DNA of 64,000 bases, from assembly GCF_036271055.1 (NCBI RefSeq), contig NZ_DATBBJ010000027.1, positions 1 to 64,000 of the forward strand, given 5' to 3'. Shown one piece after another: positions 43,765-52,542 of this stretch. Each line of letters opens with the position of its first letter. Within the stretch, counting starts at the first letter, position 1. Source of the stretch: Scandinavium sp036271055 (GTDB lineage Bacteria; Pseudomonadota; Gammaproteobacteria; Enterobacterales; Enterobacteriaceae). A program made the translations under genes and the position numbers. The notes under the pieces are model-generated. The model was not told the origin of the DNA. It was given only the letters and a program-made list of their open reading frames with translations, and did not search any database.

Positions 43765-45123
43765 TTATGCGATGTCTTCGTACTGCGGAACCGGGTTACG
43801 GAAGCTACGGGTAACGCAGGCCAGATAAATCAGACCTACCGCGCCCCAAATCAAACCGAGAACCATAGAGCTCTCTTCCAGGTTGATCCACAGCGCACCG
43901 ACTGTTAACGCACCCAATACCGGCATAATCAGGTAGTTGAAGTGGTCTTTCAGCGTTTTGTTACGCTTCTCGCGGATCCAGAACTGGGAAATGACCGACA
44001 GGTTAACGAAGGTGAATGCCACCAACGCACCGAAGTTGATCAACGCCGTAGCGGTCACCAGATCAAATTTAATCGCCAGCAGGGCAATCGCACCAACCAG
44101 CAATACGTTCCAGGCCGGAGTACGCCATTTCGGGTGAACGTAACCGAAGAAGCTTTTCGGGAACACGCCGTCACGCCCCATCACATACATCAGACGAGAA
44201 ACGCCTGCGTGTGCGGCCATACCGGACGCCAGCACGGTAACGCTGGAGAAAATCAGGATGCACCACTGGAAGGTCGTACCCGCCACGTACAGCATGATTT
44301 CAGGCTGAGAAGCATCGGGATCTTTAAAGCGTGAGATGTCCGGGAAATAAAGTTGCAGGAAGTAAGAAGCAACAATAAAGACCAGGCCCCCAATCAGCGC
44401 CGTCAGGACGATCGCTTTAGGGATAACGCGCTCAGCATCTTTGGTTTCTTCAGACAGCGAAGAGATACCGTCAAAGCCCAGGAAGGAGAAGCACAGGATC
44501 GTCGCGCCAGTGATCATCGGCGTGATATGCGCGCCATCAGACCAGAACGGACGGCTGCTGGTCAACGTACCCGCGCCCACACCTTTATGAACGCCCCAGA
44601 CGATCATGCCGACGATAACGGCCACGATACCCATCTGCAGCATCACAATCAGGGTGTTGAAGTTCGCCACGGTTTTAATGCTGCGCAGGTTAGAAATGGT
44701 CATAAAGGCCACTAACCCAACAACAAATATCCACGAAGGAACAGAAGGCACAAGTGCTTCGAAATAGATTTTCGCCAGCAGGATGTTGATCATCGGCATA
44801 AACAGATAATCAAGCAGCGAAGACCAGCCCACCATAAAGCCAACCGTCGGGCTAATGGATTTCTGAGCATAGGTATAAGCTGAACCTGCTGACGGATAGC
44901 GGCGAACCAGCTTACCGTAACTTAATGCAGTAAACAGGATGGCTATCAGAGCGAATGCATAGGCTGTCGGGACATGACCATCGGTCAGTCCAGATACGAT
45001 ACCGAAAGTATCGAACAGCGTCATAGGCTGCATATAGGCAAGACCCATCATAACAACCGGAATCAACGTAAGCGATTTACGTAATTCCACGCGAGAGGTG
45101 TTTGGAGTAGCGTTATGCGACAT
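43765..45123 (-). CDS. plaP: Putrescine importer PlaP (YeeF)
   Basis: PlaP is the low-affinity, proton-driven putrescine importer of the APC superfamily, linked in E. coli to pili-driven surface motility. The 452-residue protein has 12 membrane segments and matches E. coli PlaP over its whole length (MSHNATPNTSRVELRKSLTL start, same size). It is a clear paralogue of PuuP at 28,994-30,382, sharing for example SYGKLVR and YVHPKWRTPA. It stands alone downstream of yeeY; the yeeD-yeeE pair found here in E. coli is absent. Confidence 0.96.
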   Translation of the reverse strand: MSHNATPNTSRVELRKSLTLIPVVMMGLAYMQPMTLFDTFGIVSGLTDGHVPTAYAFALIAILFTALSYGKLVRRYPSAGSAYTYAQKSISPTVGFMVGWSSLLDYLFMPMINILLAKIYFEALVPSVPSWIFVVGLVAFMTISNLRSIKTVANFNTLIVMLQMGIVAVIVGMIVWGVHKGVGAGTLTSSRPFWSDGAHITPMITGATILCFSFLGFDGISSLSEETKDAERVIPKAIVLTALIGGLVFIVASYFLQLYFPDISRFKDPDASQPEIMLYVAGTTFQWCILIFSSVTVLASGMAAHAGVSRLMYVMGRDGVFPKSFFGYVHPKWRTPAWNVLLVGAIALLAIKFDLVTATALINFGALVAFTFVNLSVISQFWIREKRNKTLKDHFNYLIMPVLGALTVGALWINLEESSMVLGLIWGAVGLIYLACVTRSFRNPVPQYEDIA

Positions 45124-45125
45124 GG

Positions 45126-45393
45126 TTATTCCCCTTTACGGTGAAAGCCGTCGCGTAAGCAAAAGAATGCCCCATTTTTTAATAATCCTCGGCGACAACA
45201 ACTGTCGATTTTTAGTAAGTATCTATCCGGTACGAAGCCCGGCCTCTTGTTTTGAATGAGTGTTTCTCGTAGCAAAAAAATAACCGACGCCTTATGATTT
45301 GCGTCGGTTAGTCTCTTTTTTGCTGGCGCGTATTTTGCCCCCTTCCCCGGATAAAAACAAGAGAATGCAAGGCTTATAACGTAATCCCGCCGG
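45126..45393 (-). promoter_or_regulatory. Leader and promoter region of plaP
   Basis: These 268 bases contain the plaP ribosome-binding site (AAAGGGGAAT just before the ATG), its presumed promoter and, further upstream, the yeeY terminator. I see no gene of its own. Confidence 0.45.
45273..45320 (-). terminator. Terminator of yeeY
   Basis: A perfect ten-base stem (TAACCGACGC/GCGTCGGTTA) with a ten-base loop has T-runs on both sides (AAAAAAA at 45,274-45,280 on the plus strand). It lies about 80 bases after the yeeY stop and separates yeeY from plaP. Confidence 0.85.
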
Positions 45394-46323
45394 CTAACTG
45401 TCTGATTTTTCATCAGCGGCACGCTGGAAAACAGCCGCGATCGCACTATTTGCTAAAACCGCATCCCGCCACCAGGCGCTTGCAAGTCCCGCCGTTTGCT
45501 CATTCCAGCCGATCCAAACCGCATCAAACGGGACATGTGCGAGCACCTGTTTTTCGACCAGCGCGCCGCTTTCAAGAAAACGCTGCGCCAGATAACGCGG
45601 CAGATACCCACAACCCAGCCCGCTGATTTGCAACTCCAGCTTGGTTTTGAAATCAAAAACGGTGATCGCTTCCTGGTCGTCGAGCAGTTGCTGGAATGCA
45701 GGGCAATCTGGCGTGGTGCCGTCACCAACCACAATCGCCCGATGGCGTTTAATCATTTTGCGGTTCAGTGGCTCAGCCTCGGTTGCTAAAGGATGATGCG
45801 GCGCCACAACAAAAATCTGTTCCAGTTCGCCCAATGGCGCGAAACCAAAATTGCTGAGCGGCGGCGGGTCATGCAATGCGCCAATCACGATATCCGCTCG
45901 CCCTTGCACTAAGGCATCCCAGGAACCGCCCAATACGCCATTGATGAATTTCAGCCGGGTGACGCTGTGTTTTTCGTAGAATTGTTCGATAAGCGGCGCC
46001 AGCAACGAAAAAGGGAAAGTGTCGTCCACGCCGATCACTAAATCGTTCTCCCAGCCTTCGTGAAGTTTGACGGCCTGTTTTTCCAGTTCGCGGACGGTGT
46101 GCAGGACTTCGCGGCCTTTCTCCAGCAGCATTTTTCCGGTGCGGGTAAATGTCGCGCGGTGGCCGCTGCGGTCAAGCAGTTGAATGTTGAGATCGCTTTC
46201 CAGCTTGTGAACGGTGTAACTCAGCGCCGACGGGGTTTTAAAAAGCTTTGCCGACGCCGCAGCAAAGCTCCCTTCTTTATCGAGCGCATCAAGAATGATG
46301 AGCACTTCCAGCAATGGTTTCAT
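45394..46323 (-). CDS. yeeY: YeeY, LysR-type transcriptional regulator
   Basis: The 309-residue protein has the LysR winged helix at its N-terminus (GSFAAASAKLFKTPSALSYT, about 17-36) and a periplasmic-binding-fold effector domain behind it. It corresponds in length and position to E. coli YeeY. The target and ligand are not known; adjacency suggests plaP as a possible target, although LysR targets are normally divergent. It is followed on the other side by yeeZ, same strand, 38 bases apart. Confidence 0.92.
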   Translation of the reverse strand: MKPLLEVLIILDALDKEGSFAAASAKLFKTPSALSYTVHKLESDLNIQLLDRSGHRATFTRTGKMLLEKGREVLHTVRELEKQAVKLHEGWENDLVIGVDDTFPFSLLAPLIEQFYEKHSVTRLKFINGVLGGSWDALVQGRADIVIGALHDPPPLSNFGFAPLGELEQIFVVAPHHPLATEAEPLNRKMIKRHRAIVVGDGTTPDCPAFQQLLDDQEAITVFDFKTKLELQISGLGCGYLPRYLAQRFLESGALVEKQVLAHVPFDAVWIGWNEQTAGLASAWWRDAVLANSAIAAVFQRAADEKSDS

Positions 46324-46361
46324 CGTCGCCCCCTACGGTACGCGATGTCACCGCTGACGGT

Positions 46362-47180
46362 TTACTCCAGCGGCATCACCAGCGGATCAGGATACTGGTA
46401 CTCAAAGCCCAACTCAGAACAAATGCGGTTGCCATCAATTGTGCGTCCCTGCTCCGCACTCTCGCTGAACACAGGTGGCTCAAGCCCAAGCTCGCGCGCC
46501 ATCTGCGGGTAAAACGTTGCGCGCGACGGATGGCCCGGCGCACACAGATTATAGATGTGCCCACCTTTTGGCGCTTGCAGCAGCAGCGTTATCGCCGAAA
46601 TCACATCTTCGAGGTGTACAAGGTTGACGCCTTGCTGACCGTCCGGCGCTGATTTCCCGGCAAAGAAACGGCCCGGATGACGATTTGGTCCCACCAGGCC
46701 TGCGAGTCGCAGAATATCCACCGACGTCCCCGGTAAATTGTGCAGCCAGTCTTCCAGTTCTTTTAAGACTCGCCCACTGGAAGTGATCGGCTCACGCAGG
46801 GCGGTTTCTTTGATCGTCCCCTGCCCTTTACCGTAGACAGAGGTTGAGCTGGTAAAAATGATGCGCGGGATTTGATACGCCAGTGCGCTGTCGACAATCT
46901 CCTGCACGGCCTGAAGATAAAAATCCTCCCCCGGTCCGGTACGTCGGGCGGGCAAGGTAATTACCAACGCATCGACATTCATCAAAGCATCGAGATCGTC
47001 GGCGTCACAGACCAGTTGCGGGTCGAGGCGTAGCAAATAGCTGTCGATCCCACACATTCTCGCGGCTTCAATTCCATCTTCGGTGGTTTTGCTGCCGGAC
47101 ACCTGCCAGCCTCGCGCCGTTAACGACAGCGCCAACGGCATGCCCAGCCAGCCTAAGCCCACGATTGCGACCTTTTTCAT
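46362..47180 (-). CDS. yeeZ: YeeZ, NAD(P)-dependent epimerase-like protein
   Basis: The 272-residue protein has an N-terminal dinucleotide-binding motif (VAIVGLGWLGMPLALSL), and TSSTSVYG at about 111-118 resembling the active-site region of extended short-chain dehydrogenases. It matches E. coli YeeZ, whose substrate is unknown. It probably forms an operon with yeeY. In E. coli the yefM-yoeB toxin-antitoxin pair follows before hisL; here it is missing. Confidence 0.9.
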   Translation of the reverse strand: MKKVAIVGLGWLGMPLALSLTARGWQVSGSKTTEDGIEAARMCGIDSYLLRLDPQLVCDADDLDALMNVDALVITLPARRTGPGEDFYLQAVQEIVDSALAYQIPRIIFTSSTSVYGKGQGTIKETALREPITSSGRVLKELEDWLHNLPGTSVDILRLAGLVGPNRHPGRFFAGKSAPDGQQGVNLVHLEDVISAITLLLQAPKGGHIYNLCAPGHPSRATFYPQMARELGLEPPVFSESAEQGRTIDGNRICSELGFEYQYPDPLVMPLE

Positions 47181-47288
47181 CTGTGTTCTCCTGACTCTTT
47201 CGCGTTCCTCTCATAAGGCTACGCCAGCCCTCGCCAACTGACAATTTATCTGGTGAATATGAAATGAATTAAAGTTGGGAAAAAGCCC

Positions 47289-47318
47289 TTGCTTTCTGAC
47301 AATGAAGTGGTTTACGTT
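47289..47318 (+). promoter_or_regulatory. Promoter of the his operon
   Basis: TTGCTT at 47,289-47,294 and TACGTT at 47,313-47,318 (18-base spacing) occupy the same place as the hisp1 -35 and -10 elements of E. coli and Salmonella, about 40 bases before the leader peptide. The neighbouring sequence GTGGTTTACGTTAAAAGGCA is also close to those species. The promoter is under stringent control there. Confidence 0.8.
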
Positions 47319-47356
47319 AAAAGGCATCAAATGCATAAGCATTCAACGAGAAAATT

Positions 47357-47407
47357 ATGAACTGCGTTCAATTTACAAGCCACCATCATCACCATCACCC
47401 TGACTAG
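47357..47407 (+). CDS. hisL: his operon leader peptide HisL
   Basis: The 16-residue peptide MNCVQFTSHHHHHHPD has six consecutive His codons. Ribosome stalling at these codons when His-tRNA is scarce favours the antiterminator and so the expression of hisGDCBHAFI. E. coli and Salmonella HisL, as I recall, is MTRVQFK followed by seven His and PD; here the length is the same but one His is replaced and four other positions differ. The ORF is followed at a proper distance by the attenuator. Confidence 0.93.
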   Translation: MNCVQFTSHHHHHHPD

Positions 47408-47470
47408 TCTTTCAGGCGATGTGTGCTGGAAGAGAGTCAAAATCTTCCAGTGGCGCAGAACGCAAAAGAG

Positions 47471-47507
47471 AGCCCCCGGAAGATCGCACTTCCGGGGGCT
47501 TTTTTTT
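47471..47507 (+). terminator. his attenuator (terminator hairpin)
   Basis: AGCCCCCGGAAG pairs with CTTCCGGGGGCT over a short loop, followed by eight T, 63 bases after the hisL stop. The preceding region (47,408-47,470), with TGGAAGAG and CTTCCAGTGG, can form the alternative antiterminator pairings. Confidence 0.92.
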
Positions 47508-47553
47508 GGGCGTGAGTTTCGAGTGATTCAGACAGGACTACGAGGATAAGAGA

Positions 47554-48453
47554 ATGTTAGACAACAACCGTTTACGCATAGCCATGCAGAAATCAGGACG
47601 TTTAAGCGATGATTCACGCGAATTACTTGCTCGCTGCGGCATAAAAATCAATATGCACACCCAACGCCTGATTGCGATGGCGGAGAACATGCCGATCGAC
47701 ATCCTGCGCGTGCGTGATGACGATATCCCGGGCCTGGTGATGGATGGCGTCGTTGATCTCGGCATCATCGGCGAGAACGTGTTGGAAGAAGAGTTGCTGA
47801 ACCGCCGCGCTCAGGGCGATGATCCGCGTTATTTCACCCTGCGCCGCCTCGATTTCGGTGGATGTCGCCTGTCGCTTGCAGCGCCAGCAGATGAAGCCTG
47901 GAATGGCCTTGCGGGGCTGGACGGCAAGCGTATTGCCACCTCTTACCCACACTTGCTCAAACGTTACCTCGACCAGAAAGGCATTTCCTTTAAATCCTGC
48001 CTGCTTAACGGTTCTGTAGAAGTCGCCCCGCGTGCAGGTTTGGCTGACGCTATCTGTGACCTGGTTTCTACCGGGGCAACGCTGGAAGCCAACGGTCTGC
48101 GTGAAACAGAAGTGATTTACCGCTCTAAAGCCTGTCTGATCCAGCGCGACGGCGAGATGCCCGACGCCAAACAGCAGCTGATCGACAAACTGCTGACCCG
48201 TATTCAGGGCGTGATTCAGGCTCGCGAATCGAAATACATCATGATGCACGCGCCAACCGAACGTCTGGAAGAAGTGATTGCCCTGCTGCCTGGCGCAGAA
48301 CGCCCTACCATTCTGCCGCTGGCAGGCGATCAACAACGCGTGGCGATGCACATGGTCAGTAGCGAAACCCTGTTCTGGGAAACCATGGAAAAGCTGAAAG
48401 CGCTGGGCGCCAGTTCGATTCTGGTACTGCCGATTGAGAAGATGATGGAATAA
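47554..48453 (+). CDS. hisG: ATP phosphoribosyltransferase HisG
   Basis: HisG joins ATP and PRPP, the first and feedback-inhibited step of histidine synthesis. The 299-residue long-form protein has the catalytic domains (LDNNRLRIAMQKSGRLS, GISFKSCLLNGSVEVAPRAGLADAICDLVSTG) and the C-terminal ACT-like regulatory domain that binds histidine (from ~residue 225). It follows the attenuator by 46 bases. Unlike the rest of the operon, it is separated from hisD by a 72-base gap with a REP element. Confidence 0.97.
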   Translation: MLDNNRLRIAMQKSGRLSDDSRELLARCGIKINMHTQRLIAMAENMPIDILRVRDDDIPGLVMDGVVDLGIIGENVLEEELLNRRAQGDDPRYFTLRRLDFGGCRLSLAAPADEAWNGLAGLDGKRIATSYPHLLKRYLDQKGISFKSCLLNGSVEVAPRAGLADAICDLVSTGATLEANGLRETEVIYRSKACLIQRDGEMPDAKQQLIDKLLTRIQGVIQARESKYIMMHAPTERLEEVIALLPGAERPTILPLAGDQQRVAMHMVSSETLFWETMEKLKALGASSILVLPIEKMME

Positions 48454-48463
48454 ATCATCGTTT

Positions 48464-48498
48464 GCCTGCCCGGTGGTGCTTCGCTTACCGGGCCTACA
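48464..48498. repeat. REP element between hisG and hisD
   Basis: GCCTGCCCGGTGGTGCTTCG followed by CTTACCGGGCCTACA is a single REP unit inside the his operon. It ends about 28 bases before the hisD ATG, which has an AGGGGAAAC ribosome-binding site. It is likely to stabilise the upstream hisG message and may alter the hisG:hisD ratio. Confidence 0.85.
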
Positions 48499-48525
48499 TT
48501 CGGCTTCGCAGACAGGGGAAACACC

Positions 48526-49830
48526 ATGAGCTTTAACACCATTATTGACTGGAATACCTGCACGTCAGAGCAGCAGCGCGACCTGCTGATGCGCCCGGCG
48601 ATCTCTGCGTCGGAAAGCATCAGCCGTACCGTGGCAGAAATCCTCGACAACGTAAAAACGAATGGCGATGCGGCGCTGCGTGAGTACAGCGCGAAGTTCG
48701 ATAAAACCGACGTCGCGGCACTGAAAGTCAGCGCCGAAGAGATTGACGCGGCCTGCACTCGCCTGAGCGATGAACTGAAGCAGGCGATGGCTGTCGCCGT
48801 GAAAAACGTGGAGACGTTCCACGTCGCGCAAAAACTGCAACCGGTTGATGTGGAAACGCTCCCCGGTGTGCGCTGCCAGCAGGTGACGCGCCCGATTGCT
48901 TCCGTCGGCCTGTATATTCCTGGCGGTTCTGCCCCGCTGTTTTCGACCGTCTTAATGCTCGCGACACCTGCGCGCATCGCAGGCTGTAAAAAAGTCGTGT
49001 TGTGCTCGCCGCCACCGATTGCCGATGAGATTTTATATGCGGCGAAACTGTGCGGCGTACAGGACGTCTTTAACGTCGGTGGTGCGCAGGCGATTGCCGC
49101 CCTGGCGCTCGGCACTGAATCCGTGCCGAAGGTTGATAAGATTTTTGGCCCAGGCAATGCGTTTGTCACCGAAGCCAAACGTCAGGTCAGCCAGCGTCTC
49201 GATGGCGCTGCCATTGATATGCCCGCCGGCCCATCAGAAGTACTGGTGATTGCTGACAGCGGTGCGACGCCAGATTTTGTGGCCTCTGATTTGCTGTCGC
49301 AGGCCGAACACGGCCCGGATTCTCAGGTCATTCTGTTAACACCAGATGCCGATATGGCCGCGCGTGTCGCTGTTGCAGTAGAACGCCAGTTAGCGGAATT
49401 ACCACGTGCCGAAACCGCACGCCAGGCATTGTCTGCCAGCCGTTTGATCGTCGCCCGTGATTTAACGCAGTGCATCGAGATTTCGAATCAGTACGGTCCG
49501 GAACATCTGATCATTCAGACCCGCGACGCGCGTTCACTGGTCGACAGCATTACCAGCGCCGGTTCCGTCTTTTTGGGCGACTGGTCACCGGAATCCGCGG
49601 GCGATTATGCCTCCGGCACCAACCACGTGTTGCCGACTTATGGCTACACCGCTACCTGTTCAAGCCTCGGCCTGGCGGATTTCCAGAAGCGCATGACCGT
49701 GCAAGAACTGTCGAAGGACGGTTTTGCCGCGCTCGCCTCCACCATTGAAACGCTGGCCGCCGCCGAACGGCTGACCGCCCACAAAAACGCCGTTACCTTA
49801 CGTGTTGCCGCACTCAAGGAGATGAAATGA
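48526..49830 (+). CDS. hisD: Histidinol dehydrogenase HisD
   Basis: HisD carries out the last two NAD-dependent oxidations from L-histidinol to L-histidine and uses a zinc ion. The 434-residue protein shows the family signature with DKIFGPGNAFVTEAKRQV, DMPAGPSEVLVIAD and QAEHGPDSQVILLT, and the C-terminal EHLIIQTRDA. It matches the E. coli enzyme in length. hisC starts within its final codon region (4-base overlap). Confidence 0.97.
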   Translation: MSFNTIIDWNTCTSEQQRDLLMRPAISASESISRTVAEILDNVKTNGDAALREYSAKFDKTDVAALKVSAEEIDAACTRLSDELKQAMAVAVKNVETFHVAQKLQPVDVETLPGVRCQQVTRPIASVGLYIPGGSAPLFSTVLMLATPARIAGCKKVVLCSPPPIADEILYAAKLCGVQDVFNVGGAQAIAALALGTESVPKVDKIFGPGNAFVTEAKRQVSQRLDGAAIDMPAGPSEVLVIADSGATPDFVASDLLSQAEHGPDSQVILLTPDADMAARVAVAVERQLAELPRAETARQALSASRLIVARDLTQCIEISNQYGPEHLIIQTRDARSLVDSITSAGSVFLGDWSPESAGDYASGTNHVLPTYGYTATCSSLGLADFQKRMTVQELSKDGFAALASTIETLAAAERLTAHKNAVTLRVAALKEMK

Positions 49831-50888
49831 GCATTGAAGAGTTAGCCCGCAAAAACGTCCGCGATCTCACGCCTTATCAATCTGCGCGTCGTCTTGGCGG
49901 CAAAGGTGACGTGTGGCTTAATGCCAACGAATTCCCGACGGCAGTCGCGTTCGACCTTTCGCAGCAGACGCTCAACCGTTATCCCGAGTGCCAGCCGAAA
50001 GCGGTTATCGACAATTACGCGCAGTACGCCGGACTGAAACCGGAGCAAGTGTTAGTCAGTCGTGGGGCCGATGAAGGCATCGAGCTACTGATCCGCGCCT
50101 TCTGCGAACCCGGCAAAGACGCCATTCTGTTCTGCCCGCCGACCTACGGCATGTACAGCGTAAGTGCTGAAACCTTTGGTATTGAATACCGTACCGTACC
50201 TGCGCTGGAAAACTGGCAACTCGATTTGCAAGGCATTGCCGATAAGCTCGACGGCGTGAAAGTAGTGTACGTGTGCAGCCCGAATAACCCGACCGGGCAG
50301 ATTATCAACCCGCAGGATTTCCGTGTGCTGCTGGAGATGACGCGTGGCAAAGCGCTGGTCGTCGCTGATGAAGCCTATATCGAATTTTGCCCACAGGCGA
50401 CGCTGACGGGCTGGATTGCCGATTATCCGCATTTAGTGGTGCTGCGCACGCTCTCAAAAGCCTTTGCCCTTGCCGGATTGCGCTGCGGATTTACGCTCGC
50501 CAGCGAAGAAGTCATCGCACTCTTAATGAAAGTGATCGCCCCTTATCCACTTTCAACGCCGGTCGCCGATATCGCGGCGCAGGCCCTGAGCCCACAGGGC
50601 ATCAATGCGATGCGTGAGCGCGTGGCGCAAATCCTCGAAGAGCGGCAGTACCTGGTCAGCCAGTTGCGCGATATTCCGTGCGTTGAACAGGTTTTCGATT
50701 CCGAGACCAATTACATTCTGGCGCGCATCACCGCCTCAAGCGCGGTCTTCAAATCTTTGTGGGATCAGGGCATTATCTTACGAGACCAGAATAAACAACC
50801 TTCTTTAAGTGGCTGCCTGCGCATCACCATCGGCACCCGCGACGAGAGCCAGCGCGTCATTGACGCCCTTCGTGCGGAGAAAGTATGA
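49827..50888 (+). CDS. hisC: Histidinol-phosphate aminotransferase HisC
   Basis: HisC is a PLP-dependent class II aminotransferase converting imidazole-acetol phosphate to histidinol phosphate. The 353-residue protein has the PLP lysine in LSKAFALAGLRCGF, NPTGQIINPQD and VVADEAYIEF. Its ATG overlaps the hisD stop (ATGA), and hisB starts inside its end. Confidence 0.97.
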   Translation: MSIEELARKNVRDLTPYQSARRLGGKGDVWLNANEFPTAVAFDLSQQTLNRYPECQPKAVIDNYAQYAGLKPEQVLVSRGADEGIELLIRAFCEPGKDAILFCPPTYGMYSVSAETFGIEYRTVPALENWQLDLQGIADKLDGVKVVYVCSPNNPTGQIINPQDFRVLLEMTRGKALVVADEAYIEFCPQATLTGWIADYPHLVVLRTLSKAFALAGLRCGFTLASEEVIALLMKVIAPYPLSTPVADIAAQALSPQGINAMRERVAQILEERQYLVSQLRDIPCVEQVFDSETNYILARITASSAVFKSLWDQGIILRDQNKQPSLSGCLRITIGTRDESQRVIDALRAEKV

Positions 50889-51952
50889 GTCAGAAGTTCC
50901 TCTTTATCGATCGTGACGGTACCCTCATCAGCGAGCCGCCGAGCGATTTTCAGGTCGACAAGTTCGACAAACTGGCGTTTGAAGCACAAGTCATCCCTTC
51001 TCTGCTAAAACTGCAAAAAGCGGGTTACAAGCTGGTGATGATCACCAATCAGGACGGACTTGGCACCGACAGCTTCCCACAGGCGGATTTCGACGGACCG
51101 CACAACCTGATGATGCAGATTTTCAGCTCTCAGGGCGTACAGTTTGACGATGTGCTGATTTGTCCGCATTTCGAAACCGACAACTGCGAGTGCCGCAAAC
51201 CGAAAACTAAAATGGTTTCCGCGTGGCTGAATGAAGGCGTGATGGACGTGGCGAACAGCTATGTGATTGGTGACCGCGCGACTGACGTGACGCTTGCCAA
51301 CAACATGGGCATTGTCGGTCTGCGTTATAGCCGCGATGACCTGAACTGGCTGAAAATTACCGAACAGTTGACCAAACGCGACCGCTATTCGCACGTTGAA
51401 CGTAATACGCGCGAAACGCAGATTGACGTCAAAGTCTGGCTGGACCGCGAAGGCGGCAGCAAAATCAATACCGGCGTCGGCTTCTTCGACCATATGCTCG
51501 ACCAGATTGCGACCCACGGCGGCTTCCGCACTGAAATCACCGTGAAAGGCGATTTGTATATCGACGATCACCACACCGTCGAAGACACAGGTCTGGCGCT
51601 CGGTGAAGCCCTGAAACTGGCGCTCGGTGATAAACGCGGCATCAACCGTTTTGGCTTTGTGCTGCCGATGGACGAATGCCTGGCCCGCTGTGCACTGGAT
51701 ATTTCCGGCCGCCCGCACCTGGAATACCGCGCCGAATTTACCTATCAGCGCGTCGGCGATCTCAGCACCGAGATGATCGAACACTTCTTCCGCTCGCTCT
51801 CCTACACCATGGGCGTGACGCTGCACCTGAAAACCAAAGGCAAAAACGATCACCACCGCGTAGAAAGCCTGTTTAAAGCCTTTGGTCGTACGCTGCGTCA
51901 GGCGATTCGCGTTGAAGGCGATACCCTTCCCTCCTCTAAAGGAGTGTTGTGA
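50885..51952 (+). CDS. hisB: Bifunctional HisB: histidinol phosphatase / IGP dehydratase
   Basis: The N-terminal ~165 residues are a HAD-type histidinol-phosphatase (FLFIDRDGTLISEPP and the zinc-binding CPHFETDNCECRKPK); the C-terminal part is imidazoleglycerol-phosphate dehydratase with the manganese-binding repeats FFDHMLDQIATHGGF, DDHHTVED and, at the end, KNDHHRVESLFKAFGR. The fused form of 355 residues is typical of enterics. It overlaps hisC by four bases, and its TGA overlaps the hisH ATG. Confidence 0.97.
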   Translation: MSQKFLFIDRDGTLISEPPSDFQVDKFDKLAFEAQVIPSLLKLQKAGYKLVMITNQDGLGTDSFPQADFDGPHNLMMQIFSSQGVQFDDVLICPHFETDNCECRKPKTKMVSAWLNEGVMDVANSYVIGDRATDVTLANNMGIVGLRYSRDDLNWLKITEQLTKRDRYSHVERNTRETQIDVKVWLDREGGSKINTGVGFFDHMLDQIATHGGFRTEITVKGDLYIDDHHTVEDTGLALGEALKLALGDKRGINRFGFVLPMDECLARCALDISGRPHLEYRAEFTYQRVGDLSTEMIEHFFRSLSYTMGVTLHLKTKGKNDHHRVESLFKAFGRTLRQAIRVEGDTLPSSKGVL

Positions 51953-52542
51953 TGAACGTCGTTATCCTTGATACCGGCTGCGCGAATCTCAACTCGGTGA
52001 AAGCGGCGATTAGCCGTCATGGTTACGAACCGGTTGTCAGCCGTGATCCGGATATCGTTCTGCGTGCCGACAAACTGTTTCTTCCGGGTGTCGGCACCGC
52101 GCAGGCGGCGATGGATCAGATCCGCGAACGTGAACTTATCGACCTGATCAAAGCCTGTACCCAACCGGTGTTGGGCATTTGCCTCGGCATGCAGCTGTTG
52201 GGCCGTCGTAGCGAAGAGTCAAACGGCGTTGAGATGATCGGCATTATCGAGCAGGACATCCCGAAAATGACCGATTTTGGCCTGCCGCTGCCACACATGG
52301 GCTGGAACCGCGTGTATCCGAAAGCCGGTGACCGCCTGTTCCGTGGCATTGAAGATGGCGCGTATTTCTATTTCGTACACAGCTACGCGATGCCCGTAAA
52401 TCCGTGGACGACAGCGCAATGTCACTACGGTGAACCCTTTACTGCCGCAGTGCAAAAAGACAATTTCTTCGGCGTGCAGTTTCACCCGGAACGCTCCGGT
52501 GCGGCAGGTGCGCAGTTGCTGAAAAACTTCCTGGAGATGTAA
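51952..52542 (+). CDS. hisH: Imidazole glycerol phosphate synthase glutaminase subunit HisH
   Basis: HisH supplies ammonia from glutamine to HisF. The 196-residue class I amidotransferase has the nucleophile in LGICLGMQLLGRRSEES and the His/Glu pair in GVQFHPERSG. I start at the ATG at 51,952, the E. coli start, which overlaps the hisB stop by one base; a GTG just before it is open but not needed. Confidence 0.97.
   Translation: MNVVILDTGCANLNSVKAAISRHGYEPVVSRDPDIVLRADKLFLPGVGTAQAAMDQIRERELIDLIKACTQPVLGICLGMQLLGRRSEESNGVEMIGIIEQDIPKMTDFGLPLPHMGWNRVYPKAGDRLFRGIEDGAYFYFVHSYAMPVNPWTTAQCHYGEPFTAAVQKDNFFGVQFHPERSGAAGAQLLKNFLEM

Noticed and set aside
47181..47356. yefM-yoeB toxin-antitoxin pair expected before hisL
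   Set aside because: The gap is only about 175 bases and contains the his promoter; no such genes are present.
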